Position numbers and translations under genes: made by a program. The notes under the pieces are model-generated. The model did no database searches, was not told the DNA's origin, and saw nothing but the letters and a program-made list of their open reading frames with translations. Of a stretch of 64,000 bases of DNA, positions 1-9,870 are shown piece by piece; the first letter of the stretch is position 1; every line of letters begins with the position of its first letter. Source of the DNA: Hyphomonadaceae bacterium (GTDB lineage Bacteria > Pseudomonadota > Alphaproteobacteria > Caulobacterales > Aquidulcibacteraceae); NCBI GenBank assembly GCA_019753105.1, contig JAIELJ010000005.1:1-64000 (forward strand), written 5' to 3'.

Positions 1-1
1 T

Positions 2-364
2 CCGCCGCCGCCGCCTGTGGCGTGCCCGACGTCGGAATTCGTGGTGTATTTCGAGTGGGATCGCTCGAACCTCAACCAAGCCGCGCTCGAAACCATCGAT
101 GCTGCAGTCAACCGCGCACGCCAGTGCAACGTTGGCGGCGTCGTGGTCGTCGGTCACACCGACACCTCGGGCTCGACGGCGTACAACCAAGGTCTGTCGG
201 AGCGTCGCGCTTCGGTGGTCCGCGACGCCCTCGTGGCGCGTGGCATCGCCGCTGGTTCGATCCAGTCGCAAGCGCGCGGCGAAACCGATCTGGCCCGTGC
301 GACGCGCGACGGCGTGCGTGAGCCGCTGAACCGCCGTACGGCTGTAACGATCCGCTTCCGCTGA
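2..364 (+). CDS. OmpA/MotB C-terminal domain protein, 5' end truncated by window edge
   Basis: Open frame from base 2 (PPPPPVACPT...) with OmpA-like signature VVVVGHTDTSGSTAYNQGLSERRASVVRDALVARGI and NRRTAVTIRFR end; Pro-rich linker at the edge suggests the barrel/N-terminal part lies upstream. Confidence 0.9.
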   Translation, partial: PPPPPVACPTSEFVVYFEWDRSNLNQAALETIDAAVNRARQCNVGGVVVVGHTDTSGSTAYNQGLSERRASVVRDALVARGIAAGSIQSQARGETDLARATRDGVREPLNRRTAVTIRFR

Positions 365-391
365 TCGCCAGCTTCAAGGCTGACTAAGTTG

Positions 392-427
392 ACGGGCCCG
401 GCCAAAAGCCGGGCCCGTTTTCTATTT
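392..427 (+). terminator. Rho-independent terminator of the OmpA gene
   Basis: Perfect 11-bp stem acgggcccggc / gccgggcccgt, loop caaaa, followed by tttctattt. Confidence 0.92.
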
Positions 428-481
428 CAGCGCGGCGCTGAAGCACCGGCCGCCCCGTTAGCCCTATGGGTGGACTTAGAG

Positions 482-506
482 ATGCCGTGGCGGCATTTTC
501 CGCCAC
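482..506 (+). promoter_or_regulatory. Two overlapping, mutually exclusive hairpins in the leader immediately before the AST operon
   Basis: atgccg-tgg-cggcat followed by TTTT (482-499), and gtggcgg-cattTT-ccgccac (487-506) which ends at the base before ATG 507. Confidence 0.45.
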
Positions 507-1772
507 ATGTCAGCTGCTGAACACGTGACGTCGGCGCGCGCCTCATGGGGTGCCGATATAGATCCTTTGCTTGAAGCGCTCGATCACGCCGGTGAGGCGA
601 TGGTGGCGCGCGCGGAGGCGTGGTCGGTCATTAATTCTGGTTCGCTCGAATTGGCGGGCTTGGCGCGGATGCGCGCGCCACTTGCGGAGGCGCTTGCTGA
701 TCTGCCTGGGGCGGTTGAGGAAGCGGCGCTTGCGCCGTCGCAGCGCGTGCGTCCCGACGGCGAAGTCATCGACATCGAACACGGCGCTTCATTGCGTCTC
801 AAGGTGCGGCCCGATGCGCCGATTCAAATCGCCATGACCGGCCATTACGACACCGTGTTTCCCGCAGCGCACCCGTTCCAAACGCCCTGGCGCGAGGGCG
901 AGGTGCTGCGCGGGCCTGGCGTCGCCGACATGAAGGGCGGCATCGCTGTCATGCTCGCGGCGCTCGCCGCGTTCGAACGTTTGCCTGGCGCAAAACGCGT
1001 TGGCTACGAAGTGCTCTTGAGTCCGGATGAGGAGATCGGTTCTCCATCCAGCGCGGTGTTGCTCGCCGAACTCGGCAAACGCGCGCACCTCGGCCTGACA
1101 TACGAACCGGCGCTCGCTGACGGCGCGCTCGTCGACGCGCGCAAAGGCTCAGCCAATTACAGCTTGGCGCTGCGTGGACGCGCCGCGCATGCAGGGCGTG
1201 CGTTTCACGATGGCCGCAGCGCAGTGCTTGCAGCGTCCGCGGCCGCACTTGCGCTCGACGCCTTGAACGGCAAGCGCGATGGCGTGACCTTCAATATCGG
1301 CTCGATCGATGGCGGCAGCGCCGTCAATGTCGTGCCTGAGCGTGCGGTGCTGCGCTTCAATGTCCGCGTTCCGGATGTCGAAAGCGCTGCATGGGCGGAA
1401 GCCGAGGTTCACGCCGTCGTAGCCGCCGCAAGCGCGCGCGATGGCATCAGCGCTCATCTTCACGGCGGCTTCACGCGCCCGCCCAAGCCGCTCAACGATC
1501 AGCAGCGCACGATGGCGTCTTGGACGCACCGCGCCGGCCAGGCGCTGGGCCTAGACTTGAAGTTCCAACCCTCAGGCGGCGTCTGCGAAGGCAACAACCT
1601 CGCCGCCGCCGGTTGTCCGAACATCGACACGCTCGGCCCATGCGGCGGCGGCCTGCATAGCGATCAGGAGTTCGCACTGATCCCGAGCTTTGCCGAACGC
1701 GCAAAGCTCTCGTTCCTCATGTTGGCCGGCGTCGAACGCGGCTTGTTCGACGTAAAGAGCCTAAAGTCGTGA
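507..1772 (+). CDS. M20-family metallopeptidase / amidohydrolase, first gene of AST cluster
   Basis: 421 aa; GHYDTVFP, GVADMKGGI, SPDEEIGSP metal-site motifs of M20 family; stop overlaps astA start (GTGA). Confidence 0.9.
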   Translation: MSAAEHVTSARASWGADIDPLLEALDHAGEAMVARAEAWSVINSGSLELAGLARMRAPLAEALADLPGAVEEAALAPSQRVRPDGEVIDIEHGASLRLKVRPDAPIQIAMTGHYDTVFPAAHPFQTPWREGEVLRGPGVADMKGGIAVMLAALAAFERLPGAKRVGYEVLLSPDEEIGSPSSAVLLAELGKRAHLGLTYEPALADGALVDARKGSANYSLALRGRAAHAGRAFHDGRSAVLAASAAALALDALNGKRDGVTFNIGSIDGGSAVNVVPERAVLRFNVRVPDVESAAWAEAEVHAVVAAASARDGISAHLHGGFTRPPKPLNDQQRTMASWTHRAGQALGLDLKFQPSGGVCEGNNLAAAGCPNIDTLGPCGGGLHSDQEFALIPSFAERAKLSFLMLAGVERGLFDVKSLKS

Positions 1773-2803
1773 CATCGCCCCTCTACGTCGTACGCGCCGC
1801 GGGACCACAGGACCTCGAAGGCTTCAAACAACTCCGCGCCATAGCGGGCGCTGGCTTTACGAGCCTGATGCTCGATGACGCGGCGATGCTGAAAAAGCTC
1901 GAACTCTCCGCGTCTAGCTTTGCATCGCAAGCGCAGGAGCCCGGCGCCGAGCGCTACCTGCTCGCGCTTGAGCATATCGAAACCGGCGCGCTCGCTGGGT
2001 GCTGCGGCGTCAAGTCGACGATCGGCGAGACGCCGCCCTTCTTCAACTTCCGCATCATTCGCGAAGCGCAGTCATCGGCCGTTGTCGGCCGCCGCTTCGA
2101 TCTCGACGTGCTGATCGGCGTCAATGACTTCACCGGCTGCAGCGAAGTGGGCTCGCTCTTCGTGCGCCCGGAGCATCGCGTGCCTGGGCTCGGGCGTGCT
2201 TTGGCGCAGTCGCGCTATATGCTGATGGCCGCTGCGCCGCTGCGCTTCCGCGAGCAAGTGGTGTCCGAACTGCGCGGTGTCGTATCACCCGAAGGCGTAT
2301 CGCCATTCTGGGAGGCGATCGGCCGGCACTTCTTCCGTATGGATTTCGCCGAAGCGGACAAACTCAGCGCCACGACTGACAATCAGTTCATCCTCGATCT
2401 CATGCCGCAGCACCCGATCTATATTGATCTGCTCCCGGAAGCCGCGCGCGCCGTCATCGGCAAGTGCCACAAAGACGGCGAGGGCGCGCGCAGTTTGTTG
2501 GCGTGGGAAGGTTTCACGTTCTCGAACGTCGTGGACATCTTCGACGGCGGGCCGTTGGTCAGCGCGCCGCGTGATCACATCCGGACGAAACGAGAATCGC
2601 GGCGCGTTCGCGTGACCGCCGATGATGCGCTCAACGGCGGCAAGCGCGCGCTATTGGCTGCGCCAAACCTCGCCGAATATCGCTGCGTTCAAGCGCGTGT
2701 CGCATCCAGCGCCGACGGCGTGCGTACGAGCGCTGCGACGCTGCGCGCCTTGGGGCTCGCTTCCGGTGACGAAGCTCTTGTCTGGATAGATGATGCACAC
2801 TGA
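1769..2803 (+). CDS. astA: Arginine N-succinyltransferase
   Basis: 344 aa; YVVRAAGPQDLEGFKQLRAIAGAGFTSL start and EVGSLFVRPEHRVPGLGRALAQSRYMLMA typical of AstA; context astD-astB. Confidence 0.93.
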   Translation: MTSPLYVVRAAGPQDLEGFKQLRAIAGAGFTSLMLDDAAMLKKLELSASSFASQAQEPGAERYLLALEHIETGALAGCCGVKSTIGETPPFFNFRIIREAQSSAVVGRRFDLDVLIGVNDFTGCSEVGSLFVRPEHRVPGLGRALAQSRYMLMAAAPLRFREQVVSELRGVVSPEGVSPFWEAIGRHFFRMDFAEADKLSATTDNQFILDLMPQHPIYIDLLPEAARAVIGKCHKDGEGARSLLAWEGFTFSNVVDIFDGGPLVSAPRDHIRTKRESRRVRVTADDALNGGKRALLAAPNLAEYRCVQARVASSADGVRTSAATLRALGLASGDEALVWIDDAH

Positions 2804-4241
2804 GCTCTATATTGGCGGCGCTTGGCGACAAGGCGCGGGTGAGCGCTTCTCATCCCACAATCCCGTCAATGGCGACAAAGTCTGGGAAGGGCGGGCCGCG
2901 AGCGCTGACGATGTCGCCGAAGCGATGGCGGCTGCTCGGCTCGCGTTTCCATCGTGGTCGCGCCGTCCGGTGGAAGAGCGCGTCGCGATCGTTCGCGCAT
3001 TCGCCAAGGCGATCGAGAAACGCGGCGATGATCTCGCGCGCACGATCAGCGCCGAAATGGGCAAGGTCGCGTGGGACGCGAAAGGCGAAGTCGGTACGAT
3101 CATCGGCAAGGTCGAACTCGCCATCCGCGCGCAAGCTGAGCGGGCGGGCTTCAAGGAAGAGAAGGCGGCGTTCGGCGCGATGACGCTCTCGCACCATCCG
3201 CATGGCGTGCTCGCCGTGTTCGGTCCGTTCAACTTCCCAGGCCACTTGCCCAACGGGCACATCGTGCCCGCGCTCATCGCAGGCAATTGCGTGTTGTTCA
3301 AACCGAGCGAATTCACGCCGGGCGTCGGCGCGATCATGGCGGAGGCGTGGGAGGAAGCGGGGCTTCCGGCCGGCGTGTTCAACCTTCTGCAAGGCGCGCG
3401 CGAAACCGGCGCTGCATTGCTCGATGCGCCCAGTCTGAACGGCGTCCTGTTCACCGGCTCCGCGCACACCGGCGCGCTGATCCATCGCAAGTTCGCGGGC
3501 CGGCCCGACGTCATGCTGGCGCTCGAACTCGGCGGCAACAATCCGCTGATCGTTTGGCCGCCGACATATATGAGCGCGGCCGCCAACCTCATCGCGCACT
3601 CTTCATTCGCAACGAGCGGCCAGCGCTGCTCGTGCGCGCGCCGCTTAATCGTGCCGGACAATGTCGAGGGCGCGGCGATCGTCAAAGCGCTTGCCGATCT
3701 CGCGGTGCAAATCACTGTCGGGGCGGCGGACGCTCAGCCGGAACCTTTCATGGGCCCGTTGCTCAACGCGCAAGCCGCCGATCGTGCGGTAAAGCTGCAG
3801 GAAGGCTTGCTCGCAATGGGCGCTACAGCCGTGCTGCCGCTAAAGCGCGACGGCGCGTTTGTGACGCCAGGCATCATCGATGTGACAGGCCTTGCCGTGC
3901 CCGATGAGGAATTGTTCGGGCCGCTGCTTCAAGTTTATCGCGTGAAGGATTTCGACCACGCTCTCGATGTCGCCAACGCCACGCGCTTCGGCTTGTCCGG
4001 TGGTCTTATCAGCGATGACCCCGCTCTGTGGGCGCGCGTAAAGAACGAAATGCGCGCCGGCATTCTGAACTGGAATAGGCCCACCACTGGCGCATCTGGC
4101 GCGATGCCGTTCGGCGGGCCGGGGCTCAGCGGCTCGCTTCGACCGAGCGCATATTATGCGGCGGACTACGTCGCGTATCCTGTCGCAGCGCAATTGGCGG
4201 AGAAGGCGGCGGCGATCCCGGCGCCCGGCCTGCCGTCGTGA
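2790..4241 (+). CDS. astD: Succinylglutamate-semialdehyde dehydrogenase
   Basis: 483 aa ALDH; FGPFNFPGHLPNGHIVPAL, FTGSAHTG, ELGGNNPLIV, SGQRCSCARRL catalytic Cys; between astA and astB. Confidence 0.94.
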   Translation: MMHTELYIGGAWRQGAGERFSSHNPVNGDKVWEGRAASADDVAEAMAAARLAFPSWSRRPVEERVAIVRAFAKAIEKRGDDLARTISAEMGKVAWDAKGEVGTIIGKVELAIRAQAERAGFKEEKAAFGAMTLSHHPHGVLAVFGPFNFPGHLPNGHIVPALIAGNCVLFKPSEFTPGVGAIMAEAWEEAGLPAGVFNLLQGARETGAALLDAPSLNGVLFTGSAHTGALIHRKFAGRPDVMLALELGGNNPLIVWPPTYMSAAANLIAHSSFATSGQRCSCARRLIVPDNVEGAAIVKALADLAVQITVGAADAQPEPFMGPLLNAQAADRAVKLQEGLLAMGATAVLPLKRDGAFVTPGIIDVTGLAVPDEELFGPLLQVYRVKDFDHALDVANATRFGLSGGLISDDPALWARVKNEMRAGILNWNRPTTGASGAMPFGGPGLSGSLRPSAYYAADYVAYPVAAQLAEKAAAIPAPGLPS

Positions 4242-5575
4242 GCGCCGAAGAAATCAATTTCGACGGCCTCGTCGGTCAGACGCACAATTATTCCGGCTTA
4301 TCGGAAGGCAATTTAGCGTCCGCGCGTAACGCCAACATGATCGCGCGCCCGCGCGAGGCGGCGTTGCAAGGCATCGCCAAGATGCGGCGCTTGCGCGCGC
4401 TGGGCTTAAGCCAAGGCGTGCTGCCGCCGCATGAGCGCCCGAACATCAAATGGCTCCGCGCGCTCGGCTTTAGCGGCAGCGATGGCGCGGTTTGGGAAGC
4501 AGCATGGCGCACGCAGCCAACCATTGCGCGGGCTGCTTTGGCGTCATCGGCCATGTGGGCGGCGAACGCGGCCACGATCTCACCGAGCGCCGATTGCGCA
4601 GACGGTAAGCTCCACGCCACCGTCGCCAATCTGCAAACCATGCTTCACCGCATTCTGGAAGCCGAGCAAACCGAGCGGACATTGCGCCGGTTGATGCCGG
4701 ATGAAACACGCTTTGCCGTCCATTCGGCGCTGCTGGCGCATGACGCGCTTTCGGACGAGGGCGCCGCCAATCACATGCGCATGTGCGCAGCACCTGGCAG
4801 CGCCGGCGTCGAGATTTTCGTCTATGGCCGTAAAGCGAGCGAGACAAAGCAAGGCTTTCCTGCGCGGCAAACGCTTGAGGCGTCGCAGGCCATCGCGCGC
4901 GCGCACGGGCTCGGCGATGCTAACGCCGTCTTTGCCCGTCAGGCGTCAGCGGCCATCGATGCGGGCGCGTTTCACAATGACGTCGTCGCAGTCGCTCATG
5001 AGCAAGTGCTTTTCCATCACGAAGATGCGTTCGCAGATAAGGACGCGCTCTATGCCGAGGTGCGCGCCAAGGCGTCCGGCTTTGAGCCGATCTTCGTCGA
5101 GGTTCCGAGCGCTCGGGTAGGTTTGGAGGATGCGGTAACGTCGTATCTGTTCAACTCGCAGCTCGTACGTTTGCCAGGCGCAGAAACGCTTACGCTCATC
5201 CCGCCAACCGAAGTGCGCGAGAATAACAAGACCGCCGCTTACGTCGCCGAGATGATCGCGCAGCCGAACGCGCCGATTGGGCAGGTGGAGTATGTTGAAG
5301 TGCGCGAAAGCATGCGCAATGGCGGCGGGCCGGCGTGCTTGCGTTTACGCATCGTGATGACGCCCCAAGAGCGCGCCGCCGCGGCGCAGGGCTTTTTCCT
5401 AACGGACGCTCTCGCTGACCAACTCGAAGCTTGGGTACGCAAGCACTACCGTGAAGAGCTGGCGCCTGCCGATCTCGGCGCTCCAGCACTCGTCAGCGAA
5501 GTGCAAACAGCGCTCGACGAACTCACGCGTATCCTGCCGCTCGGCTCGGACTTCTATCCTTTTCAACGCGTCTAA
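4238..5575 (+). CDS. astB: N-succinylarginine dihydrolase
   Basis: 445 aa; EINFDGLVGQTHNYSGLSEGNLASARN start and MRNGGGPACLRLRIVMT typical of AstB; GTG start overlapping astD stop. Confidence 0.95.
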   Translation: MSAEEINFDGLVGQTHNYSGLSEGNLASARNANMIARPREAALQGIAKMRRLRALGLSQGVLPPHERPNIKWLRALGFSGSDGAVWEAAWRTQPTIARAALASSAMWAANAATISPSADCADGKLHATVANLQTMLHRILEAEQTERTLRRLMPDETRFAVHSALLAHDALSDEGAANHMRMCAAPGSAGVEIFVYGRKASETKQGFPARQTLEASQAIARAHGLGDANAVFARQASAAIDAGAFHNDVVAVAHEQVLFHHEDAFADKDALYAEVRAKASGFEPIFVEVPSARVGLEDAVTSYLFNSQLVRLPGAETLTLIPPTEVRENNKTAAYVAEMIAQPNAPIGQVEYVEVRESMRNGGGPACLRLRIVMTPQERAAAAQGFFLTDALADQLEAWVRKHYREELAPADLGAPALVSEVQTALDELTRILPLGSDFYPFQRV

Positions 5576-5580
5576 ACGAA

Positions 5581-5608
5581 ATCGGCGGCCGCCGTAGCGA
5601 CCGCCGAT
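5581..5608. terminator. Possible bidirectional hairpin between convergent astB and hspQ
   Basis: atcggcgg ... ccgccgat perfect 8-bp arms; no clear T-tract. Confidence 0.4.
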
Positions 5609-5629
5609 CGTTAGCACTAGCGCCCGCGC

Positions 5630-5953
5630 TTAGTTCAACGCTTCTGGACGCAGCTTGTATTCACCGTCGTCCGTCTCATCGAACAGCAGTTCGATTTGCG
5701 GGTGATCCACGGGCTCGCCGCTCTCATCCACCATCAAATTCTGCTCGGAAACGTAAGCGACGTAATGGCTGTCCGAATTCTCTGCGAAGAGATGGTAGAA
5801 GGGCTGGTTGGGGTTAGGCCGCACAGGCTCTGGGATCGCCTCGAGCCATTCCTCCGTATTGGAGAATTCTGGATCGACATCGAACACCACGCCCCGAAAC
5901 GGGAAGAGCTTGTGTTTGACCACCTGACCGATGGAGAATTTCGCTTCGCGCAT
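5630..5953 (-). CDS. hspQ: Heat shock protein HspQ
   Basis: 107 aa; KFSIGQVVKHKLFPFRGVVFDVDPEFSNTEEW ... PFYHLFAENSDSHYVAYVSEQNL characteristic of HspQ. Confidence 0.93.
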   Translation of the reverse strand: MREAKFSIGQVVKHKLFPFRGVVFDVDPEFSNTEEWLEAIPEPVRPNPNQPFYHLFAENSDSHYVAYVSEQNLMVDESGEPVDHPQIELLFDETDDGEYKLRPEALN

Positions 5954-6215
5954 GTTCTCCTCCTTCTTACCTCCTGTCGCCCTCGACAGTGACTAACGTA
6001 TGGAGTGTCAACGCGGCTCACAAGCATTGGAGCCATAGGCGGGCGCCGGTACACGAAGATGTGTGTCCTCGGGGGCGCAACGGCGCAAATCACGGCGAAA
6101 TCCGGGCTGAACCCCAGCTGAATATGCCAAAAACACTGCTGTCTCAGGCGATCGAATTGGCTACCATTGGGGCAACTCAGGATAGTGCGGGCGTGACCCG
6201 CTAGGTAGTTTGACG

Positions 6216-7253
6216 ATGGATGGCGATGGGCCCCAGGCCCCGTCGCGCGGCGGTGGACGGCAAGGTGCGCGAGGGCGCGCGCCGCTGTTCGCAGCGCTCG
6301 ATTTGGGCACCAACAATTGCCGCATGCTGATTGCGGCGCCGGATCGCGAGCAGGGATTGCGCGTGGTCGATGGTTATTCGCGCATCGTGCGCCTTGGCGA
6401 AGGCCTCACCCACACTGGGCGCTTGAGCGACGAAGCCATGGCGCGTGCGTATCAAGCGCTCGCCGCATGCGCACAGCGTATCGAAGCACGCAGCCCCGTC
6501 GCGATCGGCTGCGTTGCGACACAAGCTTGCCGGTCAGCGTCGAATGGTCAGGTCTTCCTCAATCGCATCAAGACCGATCTCGGCCTCGACTTCCAGATCA
6601 TCTCCTCCGAGGAGGAAGCGCAACTGGCGGCCCTCGGCTGCGCGAGTTTGATCGAGCCCGAACCGGACGTGACGCTGATCGTCGACATTGGCGGCGGCTC
6701 TACCGAGCTTTCCTGGGTCCGCCCCAAGGACGTGCTGGCCAATCCGCTTTCGGCGCCGATCCTCGCGTGGGGGACAGCGCCGCTGGGCGTCGTGACCTTG
6801 GCGGAAGAAGAGGAAGAACCGGCGAGCGGCAAAGAGGCTTGGTACGAAGCGCTCGTTGAGCGGCTCGCCGCGCAGTTGCAATCAGTGGGCGACGCTGGCC
6901 ATCTGCGCGCCGCGTTTGACGAGGGTCGCGCGCACGTCATCGGCACTTCGGGCACCGTGACGAGCCTTGCCGGCGTGCATCTTGGTCTGACGCGCTACCA
7001 GCGCGCGCGCGTGGATGGCTATTGGTTTGACGTTGCAGCGTGCCGCGAGACGATCGCGCAAATGCTCGCGAAGACGTTGGAGCAGCGCGCCGCCAATCCG
7101 TGCGTTGGCAATGACCGGGCTGATCTTGTTGTCCTTGGCGGCGCAATTCTCGATGCCGTCTTGCGTGTTTGGCCAACACAGCGCATCCGTGTTGCTGATC
7201 GCGGATTGCGCGAGGGCGTGTTGATGCGTCTGATGGCAAAGCACGGCACATGA
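6216..7253 (+). CDS. Ppx/GppA phosphatase family protein
   Basis: ALDLGTNNCRMLIA, VDIGGGSTELSWV, IGTSGTVTSLAG motifs; ORF track start is TTG at 6210, ATG at 6216 more likely. Confidence 0.92.
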   Translation: MDGDGPQAPSRGGGRQGARGRAPLFAALDLGTNNCRMLIAAPDREQGLRVVDGYSRIVRLGEGLTHTGRLSDEAMARAYQALAACAQRIEARSPVAIGCVATQACRSASNGQVFLNRIKTDLGLDFQIISSEEEAQLAALGCASLIEPEPDVTLIVDIGGGSTELSWVRPKDVLANPLSAPILAWGTAPLGVVTLAEEEEEPASGKEAWYEALVERLAAQLQSVGDAGHLRAAFDEGRAHVIGTSGTVTSLAGVHLGLTRYQRARVDGYWFDVAACRETIAQMLAKTLEQRAANPCVGNDRADLVVLGGAILDAVLRVWPTQRIRVADRGLREGVLMRLMAKHGT

Positions 7254-7957
7254 GTGGCGAAGAGCCCCCGAAACGCCGCTGGACCGGCAAGCCGACAAGC
7301 GCCAGCGGCGGCGAGCGCCAGATGGCGCAGCGCGTCAAGAATAAGAAGCTCGACGAAAGCTCCCGAAATTGGGTCAAGCGTCAGCTCAACGATCCCTATG
7401 TCGCGCGCGCCCGCGCCGAGGGTTACCGCGCGCGGGCCGCGTACAAGCTCATCGAACTCGACGAAGAGTTCGGCATTTTGAAGCGCGGTGCGCGCGTGAT
7501 CGATCTGGGCGCGGCCCCCGGGGGCTGGGCGCAAGTCGCCGATAAGCGCGGCTGCAAAGTCGTCGGCATCGACCTGTTGGACATTGACCCGCTTCCGGGC
7601 GTCACTTTTCTAAAAATGGACTTCCTTGCCCCCGAGGCGCCGGACGCTCTCATCGCGGCGCTCGGCGGCGCGCCCGATGTCGTTCTTTCCGACATGGCCG
7701 CCAACACCACCGGCCATCACAAGACCGACCAAATCCGCACCGGCGCCCTCGCCGAAGCGGCGGCGGAGTTTGCGCTGGAGCATCTGGTCGAAGGCGGAAC
7801 GTTCGTCACAAAAGCGTTTCAGGGCGGTCTCGATGCCACGCTGCTGACGCGGCTGAAGCAAAGCTTTGCTACGGTGAAACACGCTAAGCCCAAGGCCAGC
7901 CGGGCGGAAAGCCCGGAGGTCTATGTCGTAGCGCAAGGCCGCAAACCGCTGGCGTGA
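7250..7957 (+). CDS. rlmE: 23S rRNA (uridine(2552)-2'-O)-methyltransferase (RlmE/FtsJ)
   Basis: 235 aa; RARAAYKLIELDEEFGIL, VIDLGAAPGGWAQVA, DVVLSDMAANTTGHHKTD. Confidence 0.94.
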   Translation: MSGEEPPKRRWTGKPTSASGGERQMAQRVKNKKLDESSRNWVKRQLNDPYVARARAEGYRARAAYKLIELDEEFGILKRGARVIDLGAAPGGWAQVADKRGCKVVGIDLLDIDPLPGVTFLKMDFLAPEAPDALIAALGGAPDVVLSDMAANTTGHHKTDQIRTGALAEAAAEFALEHLVEGGTFVTKAFQGGLDATLLTRLKQSFATVKHAKPKASRAESPEVYVVAQGRKPLA

Positions 7958-9454
<1,497 letters not shown>

Positions 9455-9459
9455 GCGCG

Positions 9460-9840
9460 ATGGAGAAGGGCAATTTCATCCGCATCACGCCCTTCATTCA
9501 TGTGCCTGATATCGAAGCAGCCGTGGCGTTTTTTGAGAGTCTCGGCTTCACCACGTACTTTCGGATGGGGGATTACGCCTACGTTCAGCGCGAGTGCGCT
9601 GGCGTTCGCCTGATGCAAAACCAGGGCGATAACGGTGCGCCGCAAGGCAATCGGCGCTTCAGCTATTACATCGATGTCGAAGACATCGAAGCGCTGTTTC
9701 GGGAGTTAAGACCCGTCCTCGACGCGATGCCTCTTGGCCACGTGCATGGCCCGGCGGACAAGCCGTATGGCCAGCGTGAGGTGTGCGTGCTTGCGCCCGA
9801 CGGCAATCTGCTCGTATTCGGTCAATCCATCACGCGCTGA
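9460..9840 (+). CDS. VOC (glyoxalase/bleomycin resistance) family protein
   Basis: 126 aa; IHVPDIEAAVAFFESLGFTTYFRMGDYAYVQRECAGVRLM and PYGQREVCVLAPDGNLLVFGQ. Confidence 0.85.
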   Translation: MEKGNFIRITPFIHVPDIEAAVAFFESLGFTTYFRMGDYAYVQRECAGVRLMQNQGDNGAPQGNRRFSYYIDVEDIEALFRELRPVLDAMPLGHVHGPADKPYGQREVCVLAPDGNLLVFGQSITR

Positions 9841-9855
9841 AGCGCGCTTTTTCTT
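9833..9855 (+). terminator. Rho-independent terminator overlapping the stop codon of the VOC gene
   Basis: cgcgct-ga-agcgcg hairpin spanning TGA stop, followed by cTTTTTcTT. Confidence 0.75.
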
Positions 9856-9870
9856 GTAGGGGTTCCTCCC

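Noticed and set aside
5581-5608. atcggcgg/ccgccgat hairpin as a novel RNA element
   Set aside because: Most simply a convergent-gene terminator; also overlaps a chance cggcggccgccg palindrome
6004-6009. TTGACA-like -35 element upstream of hspQ (minus strand)
   Set aside because: No convincing -10 at 16-18 bp; heat-shock sigma consensus not clear enough to call
5989-6204. 71-aa ORF in the hspQ/ppx divergent region
   Set aside because: No RBS or motif; likely regulatory/intergenic DNA
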